Below are positions 26,393-34,763 of a stretch of 64,000 nucleotides of DNA, one piece after another. The notes beneath the pieces are model-generated. The model ran no database searches. It had not been told where the DNA came from and was given only the letters and a program-made list of their open reading frames with translations. The stretch comes from Streptomyces dysideae (GTDB lineage Bacteria > Actinomycetota > Actinomycetes > Streptomycetales > Streptomycetaceae), in assembly GCF_001514305.1 (NCBI RefSeq), contig NZ_KQ949078.1:309122-373121 (forward strand). Reading direction: 5' to 3'. How positions within the stretch are numbered: the stretch's first letter is position 1; each line of letters begins with the position of its first letter. The position numbers and the translations under genes are program-made.

Positions 26393-27022
26393 TCAGACGT
26401 CGTCGGTTCCGTCGGGTTCGGGTTCTGAGGCGAGCATCATGTCCTTGCGGCTGTATAGCGGAAGCTCGCTGGTGTCGAGCTTCCACGTGCCCAGCTCAGT
26501 GCTGATGGCGAGCGGTGTGCCGTAGGGCTGTTTATGGAGACGGTTGCCGTACTCGGGCCGCCCACCGCTGGTGTCGATGTCCCACTGGTAGGTCCAGGTG
26601 CCGTCGCGAGGGTCGAGGATCAGGTAGTGCTCGATGCCCATAGCGGGGTAGTCGCGGCTCTTGGCCTCGTAGTCGTTGCTCGGGTTGGACGGGGAGACGA
26701 TCTCGATGGCGAGGACGATCTCGTGCGGATCCAGTGGTTCATCGGTCAGCATCGCCTCGCGGGCGGTGACGACGATATCGGGGATTCGGAGCTTGCCGAG
26801 AGAGCCGTCGTCGGTGTCCGTGGCTTCGAAAGTGAAGATGCCTTCGGGAAGCTGAGGATCGAGCTGACGCGTGATGTCCTTGGCGGTGACCTGGTGACGT
26901 GGGCGCGGGCTCATCATTATGACGAGCGTGCCTTCGCTGATCTCCGGGTACGTGAAACCGGGCGGTGGCGTGAAATGGTCGCGCATCTCACGCAAGTGCC
27001 GGTAGATGGCCTGCTCGGTCAT
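26393..27022 (-). CDS. Uma2-family (DUF820) PD-(D/E)XK endonuclease
   Basis: This is a 209-residue protein, complete for the family. It carries the fold's conserved elements: YPEISEGTLVIMMSPRPRHQ (motif I Glu), RIPDIVVT (Asp), VLAIEIVSPSNPSNDYEAKSRDYPAMGIEHYLILDP (E-x-S-P...K). These suggest an active restriction-like nuclease core. Uma2 genes are very common in Streptomyces, often near XRE/DUF397 clusters, with an unclear cellular role. Its 3' end is duplicated as a fragment at 18334. Confidence 0.9.
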   Translation of the reverse strand: MTEQAIYRHLREMRDHFTPPPGFTYPEISEGTLVIMMSPRPRHQVTAKDITRQLDPQLPEGIFTFEATDTDDGSLGKLRIPDIVVTAREAMLTDEPLDPHEIVLAIEIVSPSNPSNDYEAKSRDYPAMGIEHYLILDPRDGTWTYQWDIDTSGGRPEYGNRLHKQPYGTPLAISTELGTWKLDTSELPLYSRKDMMLASEPEPDGTDDV

Positions 27023-27344
27023 ACCGTCGTCTCCGGTTCCCGCGTGTTCAGAACCCTCGCTGTCAGCTTACGGGGATGTGCTGGTTGAGGTGGCCCGGAA
27101 AACCGATCGCTCCGCCGCCCTGCCCTCGACTGCGGTCCCGACACCATCCGGTCGGACTGGCGAACGGCTCCCAATCCCCTCCCGACCGTCTGGAACATCA
27201 ACTGACGGATACCGATCACGGGTGGGGCAGCGGAAACTTGGCGGCGAGCAGGATCCAGTAAGTGATGCCGGCAACGCGCGTGGGCTTCCGACGTGGTTGA
27301 TGACTGCCCGTAGTCAGGGGCTCGGTGTGGCCCGGGAGAGGTCG
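27023..27344. other. Intergenic region without a recognisable gene
   Basis: The stretch is 322 bp. A minus-strand reading near 27218-27265 (TYWILLAAKFPLPHP then stop) looks coding-like and may be the tail of a lost gene, but the rest has no coding bias and no homology to anything I know. Confidence 0.35.
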
Positions 27345-27887
27345 TCACCACCGTCGGTGCACGGTTGCCTTACTGCCGGTCACCAGGCTTGCCGGCGGAA
27401 CGTCATCGGTCACGACCGCGCCGGCGGCGATCACGGCATCACGGCCGATGCTGACGCCAGGAAGGATCGTGGCACCGGCGCCGATCCACACGTTCTCCGC
27501 CACGTCGATGGGCGCGCCGCTCAGCCACCCCCGTCGCTCCCCGGGATCGACCGGGTGACCGACGGTGATGAACGTGGCCTTTGGTCCGACCATCACGCGC
27601 TCGCCGAGCCGGATGCCGGCGTAGTCCAGGAACGTGCAGTTCTGGTTGATGAACACACGTTCCGCGAGGTCCAAGTGAAGGCCGTGGTCCGTGTAGAAGG
27701 GTGGATAGATCGTGACTCTCGTCGACAGCGGCCTGCCGAGGATCTGTTCGAACAGGTCCGCCTTGCCCGCTTCGTCCTCGAAGGGCAGGACGTTCAGGCG
27801 GGAGGTGAGTTCGGTGGCCCGCAGGACCCTCTCGGCCATGGCCTGGAACTCGGCGCTATGGATGCGCATGAGACGGTCGCTGGACAT
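27345..27887 (-). CDS. Maltose/galactoside O-acetyltransferase-like (LbH) protein
   Basis: This 180-residue protein starts at MSSDRLMR behind an AAAGGATC ribosome site. The N-terminal Mac-type segment (FQAMAERVLRATELTSRLNVLPFEDEAGKADLFEQIL) precedes a left-handed beta-helix of hexapeptide repeats (VFINQNCTFLDYAGIRLGERVMVGP ... VWIGAGATILPGVSIGRDAVIAAGAVVTDDVPP). The catalytic His in TVGHPVDPGERR is present. It transfers acetyl from acetyl-CoA to a sugar hydroxyl. It stands alone between the Uma2 and DinB genes. Confidence 0.9.
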   Translation of the reverse strand: MSSDRLMRIHSAEFQAMAERVLRATELTSRLNVLPFEDEAGKADLFEQILGRPLSTRVTIYPPFYTDHGLHLDLAERVFINQNCTFLDYAGIRLGERVMVGPKATFITVGHPVDPGERRGWLSGAPIDVAENVWIGAGATILPGVSIGRDAVIAAGAVVTDDVPPASLVTGSKATVHRRW

Positions 27888-28132
27888 GCTGCGATCCTTT
27901 CTGGTGTACCGGTGACTGGACAAGACTCACCAGGCGCTGGTGGAGGCCGCTATCAGCAGCCGGTCGAGTCACCTTTGTCGGGGTTGGGACCTGCGAGCAT
28001 GTGCGATGTCGCTGTCGCCGCGCCGTGGCGTCGTTGCCCAGGACGGGAGCCAGACCGTCTCAGGGAGCCTTGGCAGGCTTCCGCTCGCCACCGCGGCCTG
28101 AAGAACCCGGCGAACCCAATCCGGTCACAGAA

Positions 28133-28642
28133 CTAGCCGGCGTAGGGGTTGCCGCCGAGCCAGGTGGTGCCGTCGATCAGCTCGCGCACCGTGTCCAAGT
28201 GGCCGCTGTGACAGGCGACTTCGGTGAGCACGTGGATCAGGATGTGCCGCACGTCAGGCAGCCGCCAGGTCGGCCAGATCTCCACGGGCCAGGCGGCGGG
28301 CTCCTGTTCGGGCGCGGCGGCGGCGAGCACGGCGTCCGCGCGCGCGATGGCCGTCCGGTAGTCGGCGAAGACCTCCTCGGCGCTCATTCCCTCGGGTACG
28401 TACCAGTGCGCCTCCGCGCCCGTCGCGAGCTGTCCTGCCACATCCGGCTCGCCCGCGATCACCCCGGGGAACCAGAAGCGTTCGACATCCAGGGTGAGGT
28501 GACGCAGCAATGCCAGGCAGCTCCAGCCGCTGGGCAGCACCGGTCGCCGCAGATCCTCCTCCGAGAGCCCTTCGAGGATCCCGAGGACGTGCTCGCGCTG
28601 GCGGTCCAGGGCGCCCTTGAGGGCGTCGAGTTCGGCGTTCAC
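28133..28642 (-). CDS. DinB/DUF664-family protein
   Basis: This is a 169-residue four-helix-bundle protein starting with GTG. Its metal-ligand histidines are in LLRHLTLDVERFWF, and in HVLTEVACHSGHLDTVRELIDG. In actinomycetes such proteins are often thiol-dependent (mycothiol) transferases. The GTG overlaps the stop of the SRPBCC gene (GTGA), so the two are translated as a coupled pair. Confidence 0.88.
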   Translation of the reverse strand: MNAELDALKGALDRQREHVLGILEGLSEEDLRRPVLPSGWSCLALLRHLTLDVERFWFPGVIAGEPDVAGQLATGAEAHWYVPEGMSAEEVFADYRTAIARADAVLAAAAPEQEPAAWPVEIWPTWRLPDVRHILIHVLTEVACHSGHLDTVRELIDGTTWLGGNPYAG

Positions 28643-29133
28643 CGGGCGGCACACGGTTCGGCGAGGCGTTCCAGGGTGCTCGCCATTTGCGTCTGCCACC
28701 AGGCTCGCCCGCTGTCCACTTCCGCGCGTTTGTCCTCCGGCATTCGCGAACCGTCGAAGATCTCGGTCACGACCGTCGCCCCGGTCCCGGCCGGGAGTAG
28801 GTCGAAGATCCATTGGTGGCCCCACACGGTTCCGGGCGCGGTGGCGTCCGGGTGCCCGCGACCGGGCCTCGGCTCCCAGCCGATGCGGCGGTCCGGCTCG
28901 TACTCGACGACGTGGTTGTTCATCTCGTAGTCGCCGTAGCGCTCATAGTGCATCCGCATCACGAAGACGTCTCCGACGCCCGAAACCACGGCGCCGGAGA
29001 CGCCACCGCGCAGCATCCCCGAGCCGTCGAGGTCCGGGTGCCGTCCAGGGTCGGCCAGGATCCGGAAGATGTCCCCCGCCGGGGCCCCGATGCGCCGGGA
29101 CACCACCACAGGCTCGCCTGTCGTACTCGTCAT
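28639..29133 (-). CDS. SRPBCC-family (START-like) protein
   Basis: This is a 164-residue protein with the helix-grip fold signatures SRRIGAPAGDIFRILADPGRHPDLDGSGML, MNNHVVEYEPDRRIGWEPRPG, GHQWIFDLLPAGTGATVVTEIFDGS. It binds a hydrophobic small molecule in related proteins; the ligand here is unknown. It is first in a two-gene operon with the DinB protein. Confidence 0.88.
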   Translation of the reverse strand: MTSTTGEPVVVSRRIGAPAGDIFRILADPGRHPDLDGSGMLRGGVSGAVVSGVGDVFVMRMHYERYGDYEMNNHVVEYEPDRRIGWEPRPGRGHPDATAPGTVWGHQWIFDLLPAGTGATVVTEIFDGSRMPEDKRAEVDSGRAWWQTQMASTLERLAEPCAAR

Positions 29134-29184
29134 CCGCGCGCCTCCGTCAACCGCTGAGCAGGAACCTGACTTCCGGCCTGGACG

Positions 29185-29391
29185 CTACACCGGGGGTACG
29201 ACAACGCCTGGCCGAGCACGTACGAGCCCCGCCCTACGAGGACTCCCACCGAACCAGGCCACCTGCGCGGCTTTCTTCGCCTCACGGTGCTTGTCGCCCA
29301 GCTGCATTGAGTGGTGACAGGAGATTCCCTCCGTGCGACAGGCCCCTCTACAGGCGACGACATGACTGAGCCAGTCATGGAAGGTGGCCAT
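29185..29391 (-). CDS. Small Cys/His-containing protein, unknown
   Basis: This is a 68-residue ORF from the ATG ending at 29391: MATFHDWLSHVVACRGACRTEGISCHHS... The closely placed Cys and His residues (C14, C18, C25, H26, H27) could bind a metal. I have a vague memory of similar short actinomycete proteins with a C-x3-C-like core but no name. Its start overlaps the end of another small frame, as in a tiny operon. Confidence 0.4.
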   Translation of the reverse strand: MATFHDWLSHVVACRGACRTEGISCHHSMQLGDKHREAKKAAQVAWFGGSPRRAGLVRARPGVVVPPV

Positions 29392-29701
29392 GACCGCGTC
29401 GTCCGGCTGCGTCCGTTCCTGCCGGTTGCTCCTCGCACAGGTACGCAGTGACGTACGTCCGCACGATGTCCCCTACGTCCATGTACGCGCCCTCCAGGTG
29501 CTCCGCCTGCGCGGGCGGAGGTTCCCAGCACGCCTCACGGGCGAGGAACGGCAACCATCGCCCGCGCTCGGCGCGGTGACGCCGCGAACGTGCCGACCAA
29601 CGGCGCCAACGCGCGTCGTGGGGGCTGGGTAGGGGTGGCGAGGCAGTCAGTAATCCGAGCAACGGGACTCCTCGGGGATGAGGAAGTACGCCCAAACGCA
29701 C
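29375..29701 (-). other. Possible small ORF or remnant upstream of the Cys/His protein
   Basis: An open frame of up to 108 codons ends at 29375, overlapping the next ATG by 17 bp. Only the last part (ERGRWLPFLAREACWEPP ... YMDVGDIVRTYVTAYLCEEQ) looks protein-like. The first third overlaps the stop of the ATP-binding gene, so the true start is unclear; an internal ATG at 29482 gives only 35 residues. It may be a truncated gene. Confidence 0.3.
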
Positions 29702-30084
29702 TTGGTGAACGGGCGCAGGTCGTGGCCCCAGCGCGAGGCCAGCCCGGCGACCAGGAGTAACCCGCGTCCGCCGGCCGCTTCCTCGTCGACACCCGCGGGC
29801 AGCGTCGGAATGCGCTCCCGGTCGGGGTCGGACACCTCAACCAGCAGGCCGCAGCCCCGGATCGAGAGGGTGACCTCGACCTGGGCGAGAGCCACACGGC
29901 AGTGGCGTACGGAGTTGGTGACCAGCTCGGTCGCGACGGTGGCGATGTCGTGGGCGAGTTCGGCGTCGAGGGCCCAGTCCTTGAGGATCCGCCGGATCTG
30001 GGCTCGGGCTTGCGGCACGTGTCTCTTGTGCTTGGGGATGCGGAACGTGTCGCGGCGTGGGTGGGTGGTAACGGCGGTGGGCAT
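29647..30084 (-). CDS. ATP-binding anti-sigma-like protein (HATPase_c_2)
   Basis: This is a 145-residue single-domain protein. It has the N-box ELVTNSVRHCR, the G1 region EVSDPDRERIP and the G2 box GGRGLLLVAGLASRWG, with the usual short linker. These SpoIIAB/RsbW-like proteins bind sigma factors or antagonists. It is divergent from the XRE gene, and together with DUF397 it forms the WhiJ-type cluster repeated many times in Streptomyces genomes. A broken copy lies at 25975. Confidence 0.9.
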   Translation of the reverse strand: MPTAVTTHPRRDTFRIPKHKRHVPQARAQIRRILKDWALDAELAHDIATVATELVTNSVRHCRVALAQVEVTLSIRGCGLLVEVSDPDRERIPTLPAGVDEEAAGGRGLLLVAGLASRWGHDLRPFTKCVWAYFLIPEESRCSDY

Positions 30085-30271
30085 GGCGGATGTACCCCCT
30101 GACGCATAGTCAAGTTCACGCCCTGTAGTGGTGCGTGTGCAACGAGGCTAGAACCCAGGTCGCCGATTTCGCAACCGAACAAGCTGCATACATGCTGCGA
30201 GTCGCCCTGCGGTTTTCGCACGCCCTAGAGTGGAGCTCGCTGGGACCGGCTCTTGCAGGAGAGGGGAAGCG

Positions 30272-31141
30272 ATGCCCGCAGGGGGACGGCCGACCGTGCG
30301 CAGTAGGCGACTTGGCGCTGCGCTCAAGAGGTACCGACAGGCCGCCAAGCTCGACCAGCCGCAGGCGGCGGAGATGCTCGGCGTGCACCAGACCCGGGTC
30401 AGCCGCATAGAGAGCGGGCATGTGACCGCACGCATCCTTGAGATTCGGGTACTGCTGAACGCGTACGGCGTGGATGATCCGGAAGTCCGCAACAAGCTGG
30501 AGGACTTGGCGAAGCGGTCCAACCACCGCGGGTGGTGGCTCGAACACGCGGCACACCTGAGACCGGACTACCTCGACTACATCGCGCTGGAGGACGACGC
30601 GACGTACATCCGGGAGTGGCAACCGGTTCTGGTGCCAGGGCTTCTGCAAACTCCGGCCTACGCGGAGGCGGTTATCGCGTCGACTCCTGACTACATCGCC
30701 CCCGAGCGAGTTGCTCAACTGGTGAAGGTGCGCCAGGGGCGACAGGCGAAGATCGAGGAAGGCGGAGCGGCGTACGCCGCCATTCTCTGGGAAGCGGTCA
30801 TCAGGCACCCGTTGATGAGTGTCGAGATTCACCGGGAACAGCTGTCCGCGATTCTTGAGGCCGGGAAGCGGAAGAACGTCACCGTGCAGGTACTGCCGTT
30901 CAGCGCGGGAGCGGTGGCGGGCTCCACCTACGCCTTCCAGTCCTTCAGCTTCGAATCTGAGCCGACTGTCGAAGCTGTAACCCTGGACAATTTGCGGGGC
31001 GCATCGGTCCTTGAGGCTCCCGAGGATCTGGCGGCTTACGCCAACGCGTACGACCATCTACGATCGGCAGCGCTGGCACCGGACGCCAGTGCGCGGCTCA
31101 TTCGGAGCGCACTGCGAAGTAGCAAGGAAGAAGCATCGTGA
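30272..31141 (+). CDS. WhiJ/AbaA-type XRE regulator with DUF5753 domain
   Basis: This 289-residue protein starts at the ATG following AGGAGAGGGGAAG. Residues ~10-70 are the helix-turn-helix (LGAALKRYRQAAKLDQPQAAEMLGVHQTRVSRIESG). Residues ~95-280 are the DUF5753 domain (YIALEDDATYIREWQPVLVPGLLQTPAYAEAVI ... VQVLPFSAGAVAGSTYAFQSFSF). Family members modulate development and antibiotic production together with a DUF397 partner. It is coupled to that partner by a GTGA overlap. Confidence 0.93.
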   Translation: MPAGGRPTVRSRRLGAALKRYRQAAKLDQPQAAEMLGVHQTRVSRIESGHVTARILEIRVLLNAYGVDDPEVRNKLEDLAKRSNHRGWWLEHAAHLRPDYLDYIALEDDATYIREWQPVLVPGLLQTPAYAEAVIASTPDYIAPERVAQLVKVRQGRQAKIEEGGAAYAAILWEAVIRHPLMSVEIHREQLSAILEAGKRKNVTVQVLPFSAGAVAGSTYAFQSFSFESEPTVEAVTLDNLRGASVLEAPEDLAAYANAYDHLRSAALAPDASARLIRSALRSSKEEAS

Positions 31142-31335
31142 CCGAGGTGGTAAGCCCCTTCTGGAAGTCGTCGTACACCACAGGAGAGGGCCAGTGCGTC
31201 GAGGTCGCCTTCACCTCAACCGGCGGCCGAGCCGTCCGCGACAGCAAGAACCAGCACGGCCCCTCCCTCTACCTCAGCCCCGAGGGCTGGCACGCCTTCC
31301 TGTCGGGCGCAAAGGACGGCGCGCTCGGCCAGTAG
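31138..31335 (+). CDS. DUF397 protein, partner of the XRE regulator
   Basis: This is a 65-residue protein with the family core FWKSSYTTGEGQCVEVAF, VRDSKNQHGPSLYLSPEGWHAFLSGAKDG. The GTG start lies inside the stop of the XRE gene (GTGA), so translation is coupled. DUF397 proteins bind the cognate WhiJ-like regulator and relieve its repression in studied cases. Confidence 0.95.
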   Translation: MTEVVSPFWKSSYTTGEGQCVEVAFTSTGGRAVRDSKNQHGPSLYLSPEGWHAFLSGAKDGALGQ

Positions 31336-31436
31336 CGGCGCTGCTCGCCCCGGAAATCCGATCGCACCGCCGCCCCACCCCCTGTTACCGTCCCCCCCCA
31401 TGAAGCGCGCCCACCCGTCTCCCACGACGACGCCGG

Positions 31437-31775
31437 ACACCGGCCTGGCTCGCGCCCGTGCAGCTGGCCGTTCTGCCGGTGTCGGAGGAGCAGGGGGAGG
31501 CGGCGGAGAAGCTGATGCGCCGGGCGCTGGAGCACGGGGTGCGGGTGGAAGTCCTCGGGGCCGGGCACGGCACCCTCGGTGCCCGGATCCGCGCGGCGCG
31601 GCTCGTGCCGTACCAGGCGGTGATCGGGGAGCGGGAGGCCGCGGACGGCGGCGACCTGGCGGCCGTACGGCTGCGGGACGGGCGGCGGCCGGGGGCGGTG
31701 CCGGCCGCGGAGCTGGTCGGCCGGATCGCCGACCAGGTCGCCGCGCGTGGCACCGCGCTCTGGGAAGGCGTGTGA
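31437..31775 (+). pseudogene. Class II aminoacyl-tRNA synthetase (ThrRS-like) C-terminal remnant
   Basis: The reading begins abruptly with AWLAPVQLAVLPVSEEQGEAAEK and continues through VRVEVLGAGHGTLGARIRAARLVPYQAVIGEREAADGGDLAAVRLRDG. This is the anticodon-binding domain of threonyl-tRNA synthetase-like proteins. The catalytic core, zinc motifs and TGS domain are absent upstream, where the DUF397 flank lies instead. A GTG at 31458 could still express a 105-residue domain, so a stand-alone role is not excluded. Confidence 0.65.
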
Positions 31776-31966
31776 CCGTGAATGCACCCGCGCTGGGACG
31801 GCGTGTGACCCGCACCGCGCTCTGGGACGGCGTGTGATCGCGATTGCACCCACGCTGGGACAGCGTGTGACCCGCACGCGCGTGTGACCCGCACCGCGCT
31901 CAGGGACAGCTTGTGACCCGCACCGCGCGTGTGACCCGCACTGCGCTCAGGGACAGCTTGTGACCT
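31751..31966 (+). repeat. Degenerate tandem repeat derived from the preceding gene's 3' end
   Basis: The last codons of the synthetase remnant (caccgcgctctgggaaggc then gtgtga) recur in degenerate form downstream. The core gtgtgac(c) appears about eight times (near 31770, 31801, 31831, 31864, 31881, 31910, 31927, 31957), with intervening accgcgctc(t/a)gggac blocks. Unit length varies (17-33 bp), so this is a slippage-prone block rather than a clean satellite. The remaining sequence to 32036 has no gene. Confidence 0.8.
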
Positions 31967-32036
31967 GCGGAACGCCGTAAAGTCGCGGACACGGAGCCCG
32001 CCCGTCCCTCGGCCCACCCGCGAAAGGAGCCCCGCC

Positions 32037-33008
32037 GTGACGACCAACGCCCAGCAGCCCATCCCGGTGATCATCGACTGCGACACCGGTGTCGACGACG
32101 CCCTGGCCCTGCTGTTCGCCGTACGGCACCCGGGGATCGACCTGCGCGCGGTGACCTGCGTGGCCGGGAACACCGACGTGGACGGCGTCGTACGCAACAC
32201 CCTGACCGTGCTGGAGCAGGCCGGCGCCCCGGACATCCCCGTCGCCCGGGGCGCCGAACGCCCGCTGATCGAACCCGCGCGGTCGGCCCGGCACGTCCAC
32301 GGCGTGGACGGCATGGGCGACCTCGGCCTGCCCGTGCCCGCCCGCACCCGCGTCGACGTGGACGCGGTGACGCTGCTGCGCCGCGAGATCCTCGCCTCAC
32401 CGCGCCCGGTGACGCTGATCCCGCTCGCCCCGCTCACCAACATCGCGCTGCTCCTGCGTACGCACCCGGAGGTGGTCCGCAACATCGAGCGGATCGTGTT
32501 CATGGGCGGCGCGGTGGCGACCGGGAACGCCACGCCGGTCGCGGAGTTCAACGTCTGGCACGACCCGGAGGCGGCCGCCGTGCTGCTCACCGCCGGGGTG
32601 CCGATCACCATGTACGGCCTCGATGTCTTCCAGCGGGTGGTCGTGCCGGGTACGGACGTACGGCGGCTGCGCGACAGCGCGGAACCCGGCACCCGTCTCG
32701 CCGGCGAGCTGCTCGCCCACCGGGACCCGGCCACTTCCGGCGATCCCACTCCCTCAGGCGGCCTCGGTGACGCGGGCGCGGTCTGCGCGGTCGCCGACCC
32801 GGCCGGGATCGGCACCCGCCTCCTCCCCGTCGAGGTCTCCCTCGCCCCGGGCCCGACCCGCGGCCAGACGATCGTCGACCTGCGTCCCCGGCCCGGCGAG
32901 TCCGAGATCCACGGGGGCGGGCGTGAACAGGCCCTGGTAGATGTGGCGTTGGAGGTGGACGTGGAACGGTTCGTGAAGCTGTACCTGGCTACGGTGGAGC
33001 GCGCCTAG
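32037..33008 (+). CDS. Inosine-uridine-type nucleoside hydrolase
   Basis: This is a 323-residue protein from a GTG with a GAAAGGAG ribosome site. The Ca-binding motif DCDTGVDDA is at residues 14-22, and other family elements are present (VAGNTDVDGVVRNTLTVLE, PLTNIALLLRTHPEVVRNIERIVFMGG, EFNVWHDPEAAAVLL). It cleaves the N-glycosidic bond of nucleosides for salvage. It is a single gene with its own promoter region. Confidence 0.93.
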   Translation: MTTNAQQPIPVIIDCDTGVDDALALLFAVRHPGIDLRAVTCVAGNTDVDGVVRNTLTVLEQAGAPDIPVARGAERPLIEPARSARHVHGVDGMGDLGLPVPARTRVDVDAVTLLRREILASPRPVTLIPLAPLTNIALLLRTHPEVVRNIERIVFMGGAVATGNATPVAEFNVWHDPEAAAVLLTAGVPITMYGLDVFQRVVVPGTDVRRLRDSAEPGTRLAGELLAHRDPATSGDPTPSGGLGDAGAVCAVADPAGIGTRLLPVEVSLAPGPTRGQTIVDLRPRPGESEIHGGGREQALVDVALEVDVERFVKLYLATVERA

Positions 33009-33130
33009 CCACCACCTGGCACCTGTGGTCGTCCGGATGCCGCCTTGTCCGCACAAGTGCGGCTCCGGCACTGTCGTGGGGCACCGTCACTCGCCCACTC
33101 ACCGATGACCGACCACCATCGGAGCCCTCC

Positions 33131-34144
33131 ATGCTGCGGGTGCACTTCACCAGCGACGACCTCGCGCGCGTGCGCGTCGCCGCCGCCCCCGACCCCCTCT
33201 GGGAGATCGCCAACAGCTTCCAGGCGCTGATCGGCGAGGACGCCCCGCTGCTGTTCGGCGAGTGGCGGCGGCTCGTGCGGCCGCGGCTGGGTCCGGCGGG
33301 CGGGCTGCTCGCCGCGCTGCTGCCGCTGCGCGGCTACTTCCCCGACTTTCTCACCCCCGATCTGCGCGGCGCCCCCGATCTGCGCGGCGCCCCCGATCTG
33401 CGGGCCGCCGTCGACACCGTGCTCGGCACTCCCCGGGGAAGGTTGCGCCGGGATCTGGCCAGACTCGCCGCGTCCCCCGGACTGCCGCGCCCGCTGCCGC
33501 CCGGCACCCGCGCCCTGGCCGACGGCGACCTCGAGGCCCTGGGCCGGCTGGGCGCCGCCCTGCACGCCTACCACGGCCGCGCGCTCGCCCCGTTCTGGCC
33601 CCGGATCCGCGCCCAGGTGGACGCCGACCGGGCGGTGCGGGCCCGGGCCGTGCTGGCGGGCGGTACCGACGGTCTGCTGGCGGGCTTCCGTCCCGTACTG
33701 CGCTGGCAGCCGCCCGTGCTGGAGGCCGACTACCCGGTCGACCGCGAACTGCGCCTGGGCGGGCGGGGGTTGCTGCTGCAGCCGTCCTTCTTCTGCCTCC
33801 GAAGACCCATCACGCTCGCCGCCGAGGACCTGACGCCGGTCCTGGTCTACCCCATCCAGCACACCCTCGGCTGGGCCCGGGAGTCCGCGCCCCCGGAGAG
33901 CGGTACGCGGCTGGGCGCCCTCATCGGACGGACCCGCGCCGCCATCCTGGAGGACGTCGTGACCGGCCGTACGACCGGCGAACTCGCCGAACGCTTCGGC
34001 ATCTCCGGCGCGGCCGTCAGCCAGCACACGGCGGTGCTCCGCCGGGCGGGCCTGCTGCTGAGCATGCGCCGCAGCAAGAACGTCGTCCACACCATCACCC
34101 CCGCGGGACGCGCCCTCCTCGACGGTGCGCAGACCTCCGTTTAA
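33131..34144 (+). CDS. Winged-helix (ArsR-like) regulator with long N-terminal domain
   Basis: This is a 337-residue protein. The N-terminal ~240 residues (MLRVHFTSDDLARVRVAAAPDPLWEI, later LEADYPVDRELRLGGRGLLLQPSFFC) are shared by a Streptomyces family of ArsR-like regulators. The C-terminal ~70 residues are the winged helix (RAAILEDVVTGRTTGELAERFGISGAAVSQHTAVLRRAGLL). An 18-bp unit encoding DLRGAP repeats two and a half times around residue 80, probably a local slippage expansion. Confidence 0.85.
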   Translation: MLRVHFTSDDLARVRVAAAPDPLWEIANSFQALIGEDAPLLFGEWRRLVRPRLGPAGGLLAALLPLRGYFPDFLTPDLRGAPDLRGAPDLRAAVDTVLGTPRGRLRRDLARLAASPGLPRPLPPGTRALADGDLEALGRLGAALHAYHGRALAPFWPRIRAQVDADRAVRARAVLAGGTDGLLAGFRPVLRWQPPVLEADYPVDRELRLGGRGLLLQPSFFCLRRPITLAAEDLTPVLVYPIQHTLGWARESAPPESGTRLGALIGRTRAAILEDVVTGRTTGELAERFGISGAAVSQHTAVLRRAGLLLSMRRSKNVVHTITPAGRALLDGAQTSV

Positions 34145-34240
34145 GGCACGGCTTCAACGTGTGGCAGCGGGACGAGGGCGCTGCCAGCCTGTGGGCGACC
34201 AGGAACCAGGCGTCACACCACACAGGGGGAGTTCGTCCTT

Positions 34241-34681
34241 ATGCGTATACGTTCCATTCTCGGTACGGCGGGCACCGCCGCAGGTCTGGCGGCGGTGAGC
34301 CTGGCTCCCGGTGCCGGCGCCGCAGAGGCCACGTCGCCCGCCGGCAGCCAGGGGGTGGCAGCGGTCGCGCCGACGGTGTCGCCGGGCGCGGACTTCTTCT
34401 ACACCTCGGGCCCCGGCTACACGTGCCCGGACGACACCTTCTGCGCCCGCGTATGGGACCCGACGAGGAGCACGTACAAGGTGTTCAAGCTCTACAACTG
34501 CCACACCTACTCGCTCTCGTACTGGGGAGGCACCGGTGGCTACGCGAACTTCCAGAGCGGCAGCCGCGCGACAGCGACGTTCTACGGCGAGTCCGGCAAC
34601 GTCCTGAAGAACGTGCCGATCGGGGAGCAGAGCACGAGCTACAACTGGACCCCGGTCTGGAAGATCCGCAACTGCTACTGA
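34241..34681 (+). CDS. Secreted small protein (I36-inhibitor-like)
   Basis: This is a 146-residue protein with signal peptide (residues 1-28, LGTAGTAAGLAAVSLAPGAGA). The mature domain is rich in aromatic residues, with Cys at YTCPDDTFCARVWD, LYNCHTYSL and RNCY, and the ending YNWTPVWKIRNCY. This is the pattern of secreted peptidase-inhibitor-like (I36) proteins of Streptomyces. The target is unknown. A perfect terminator follows. Confidence 0.8.
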   Translation: MRIRSILGTAGTAAGLAAVSLAPGAGAAEATSPAGSQGVAAVAPTVSPGADFFYTSGPGYTCPDDTFCARVWDPTRSTYKVFKLYNCHTYSLSYWGGTGGYANFQSGSRATATFYGESGNVLKNVPIGEQSTSYNWTPVWKIRNCY

Positions 34682-34714
34682 CGGCCCGCCTCCGGCCGGC
34701 ACCCGCCGCACACG

Positions 34715-34750
34715 AAGGGGCCCGGGGTGAGTGATCACCCCGGGCCCCTT
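34715..34750. terminator. Perfect bidirectional terminator
   Basis: The arms are 16 bp (aaggggcccggggtga and tcaccccgggcccctt), fully complementary, around the loop gtga. The hairpin serves the secreted protein gene on the plus strand and the LAETG protein gene on the minus strand; each transcript ends in a short U run. Confidence 0.9.
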
Positions 34751-34763
34751 CACCGGGCGTCGG

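Noticed and set aside
27006-28136. 376-codon plus-strand frame across 27-28 kb
   Set aside because: It runs antisense through the acetyltransferase gene and intergenic DNA with no domain or start signal.
31751-31966. Possible CRISPR array
   Set aside because: Unit lengths vary from 17 to 33 bp, there are no unique spacers of constant size and no cas genes; the units derive from the preceding gene's 3' end.
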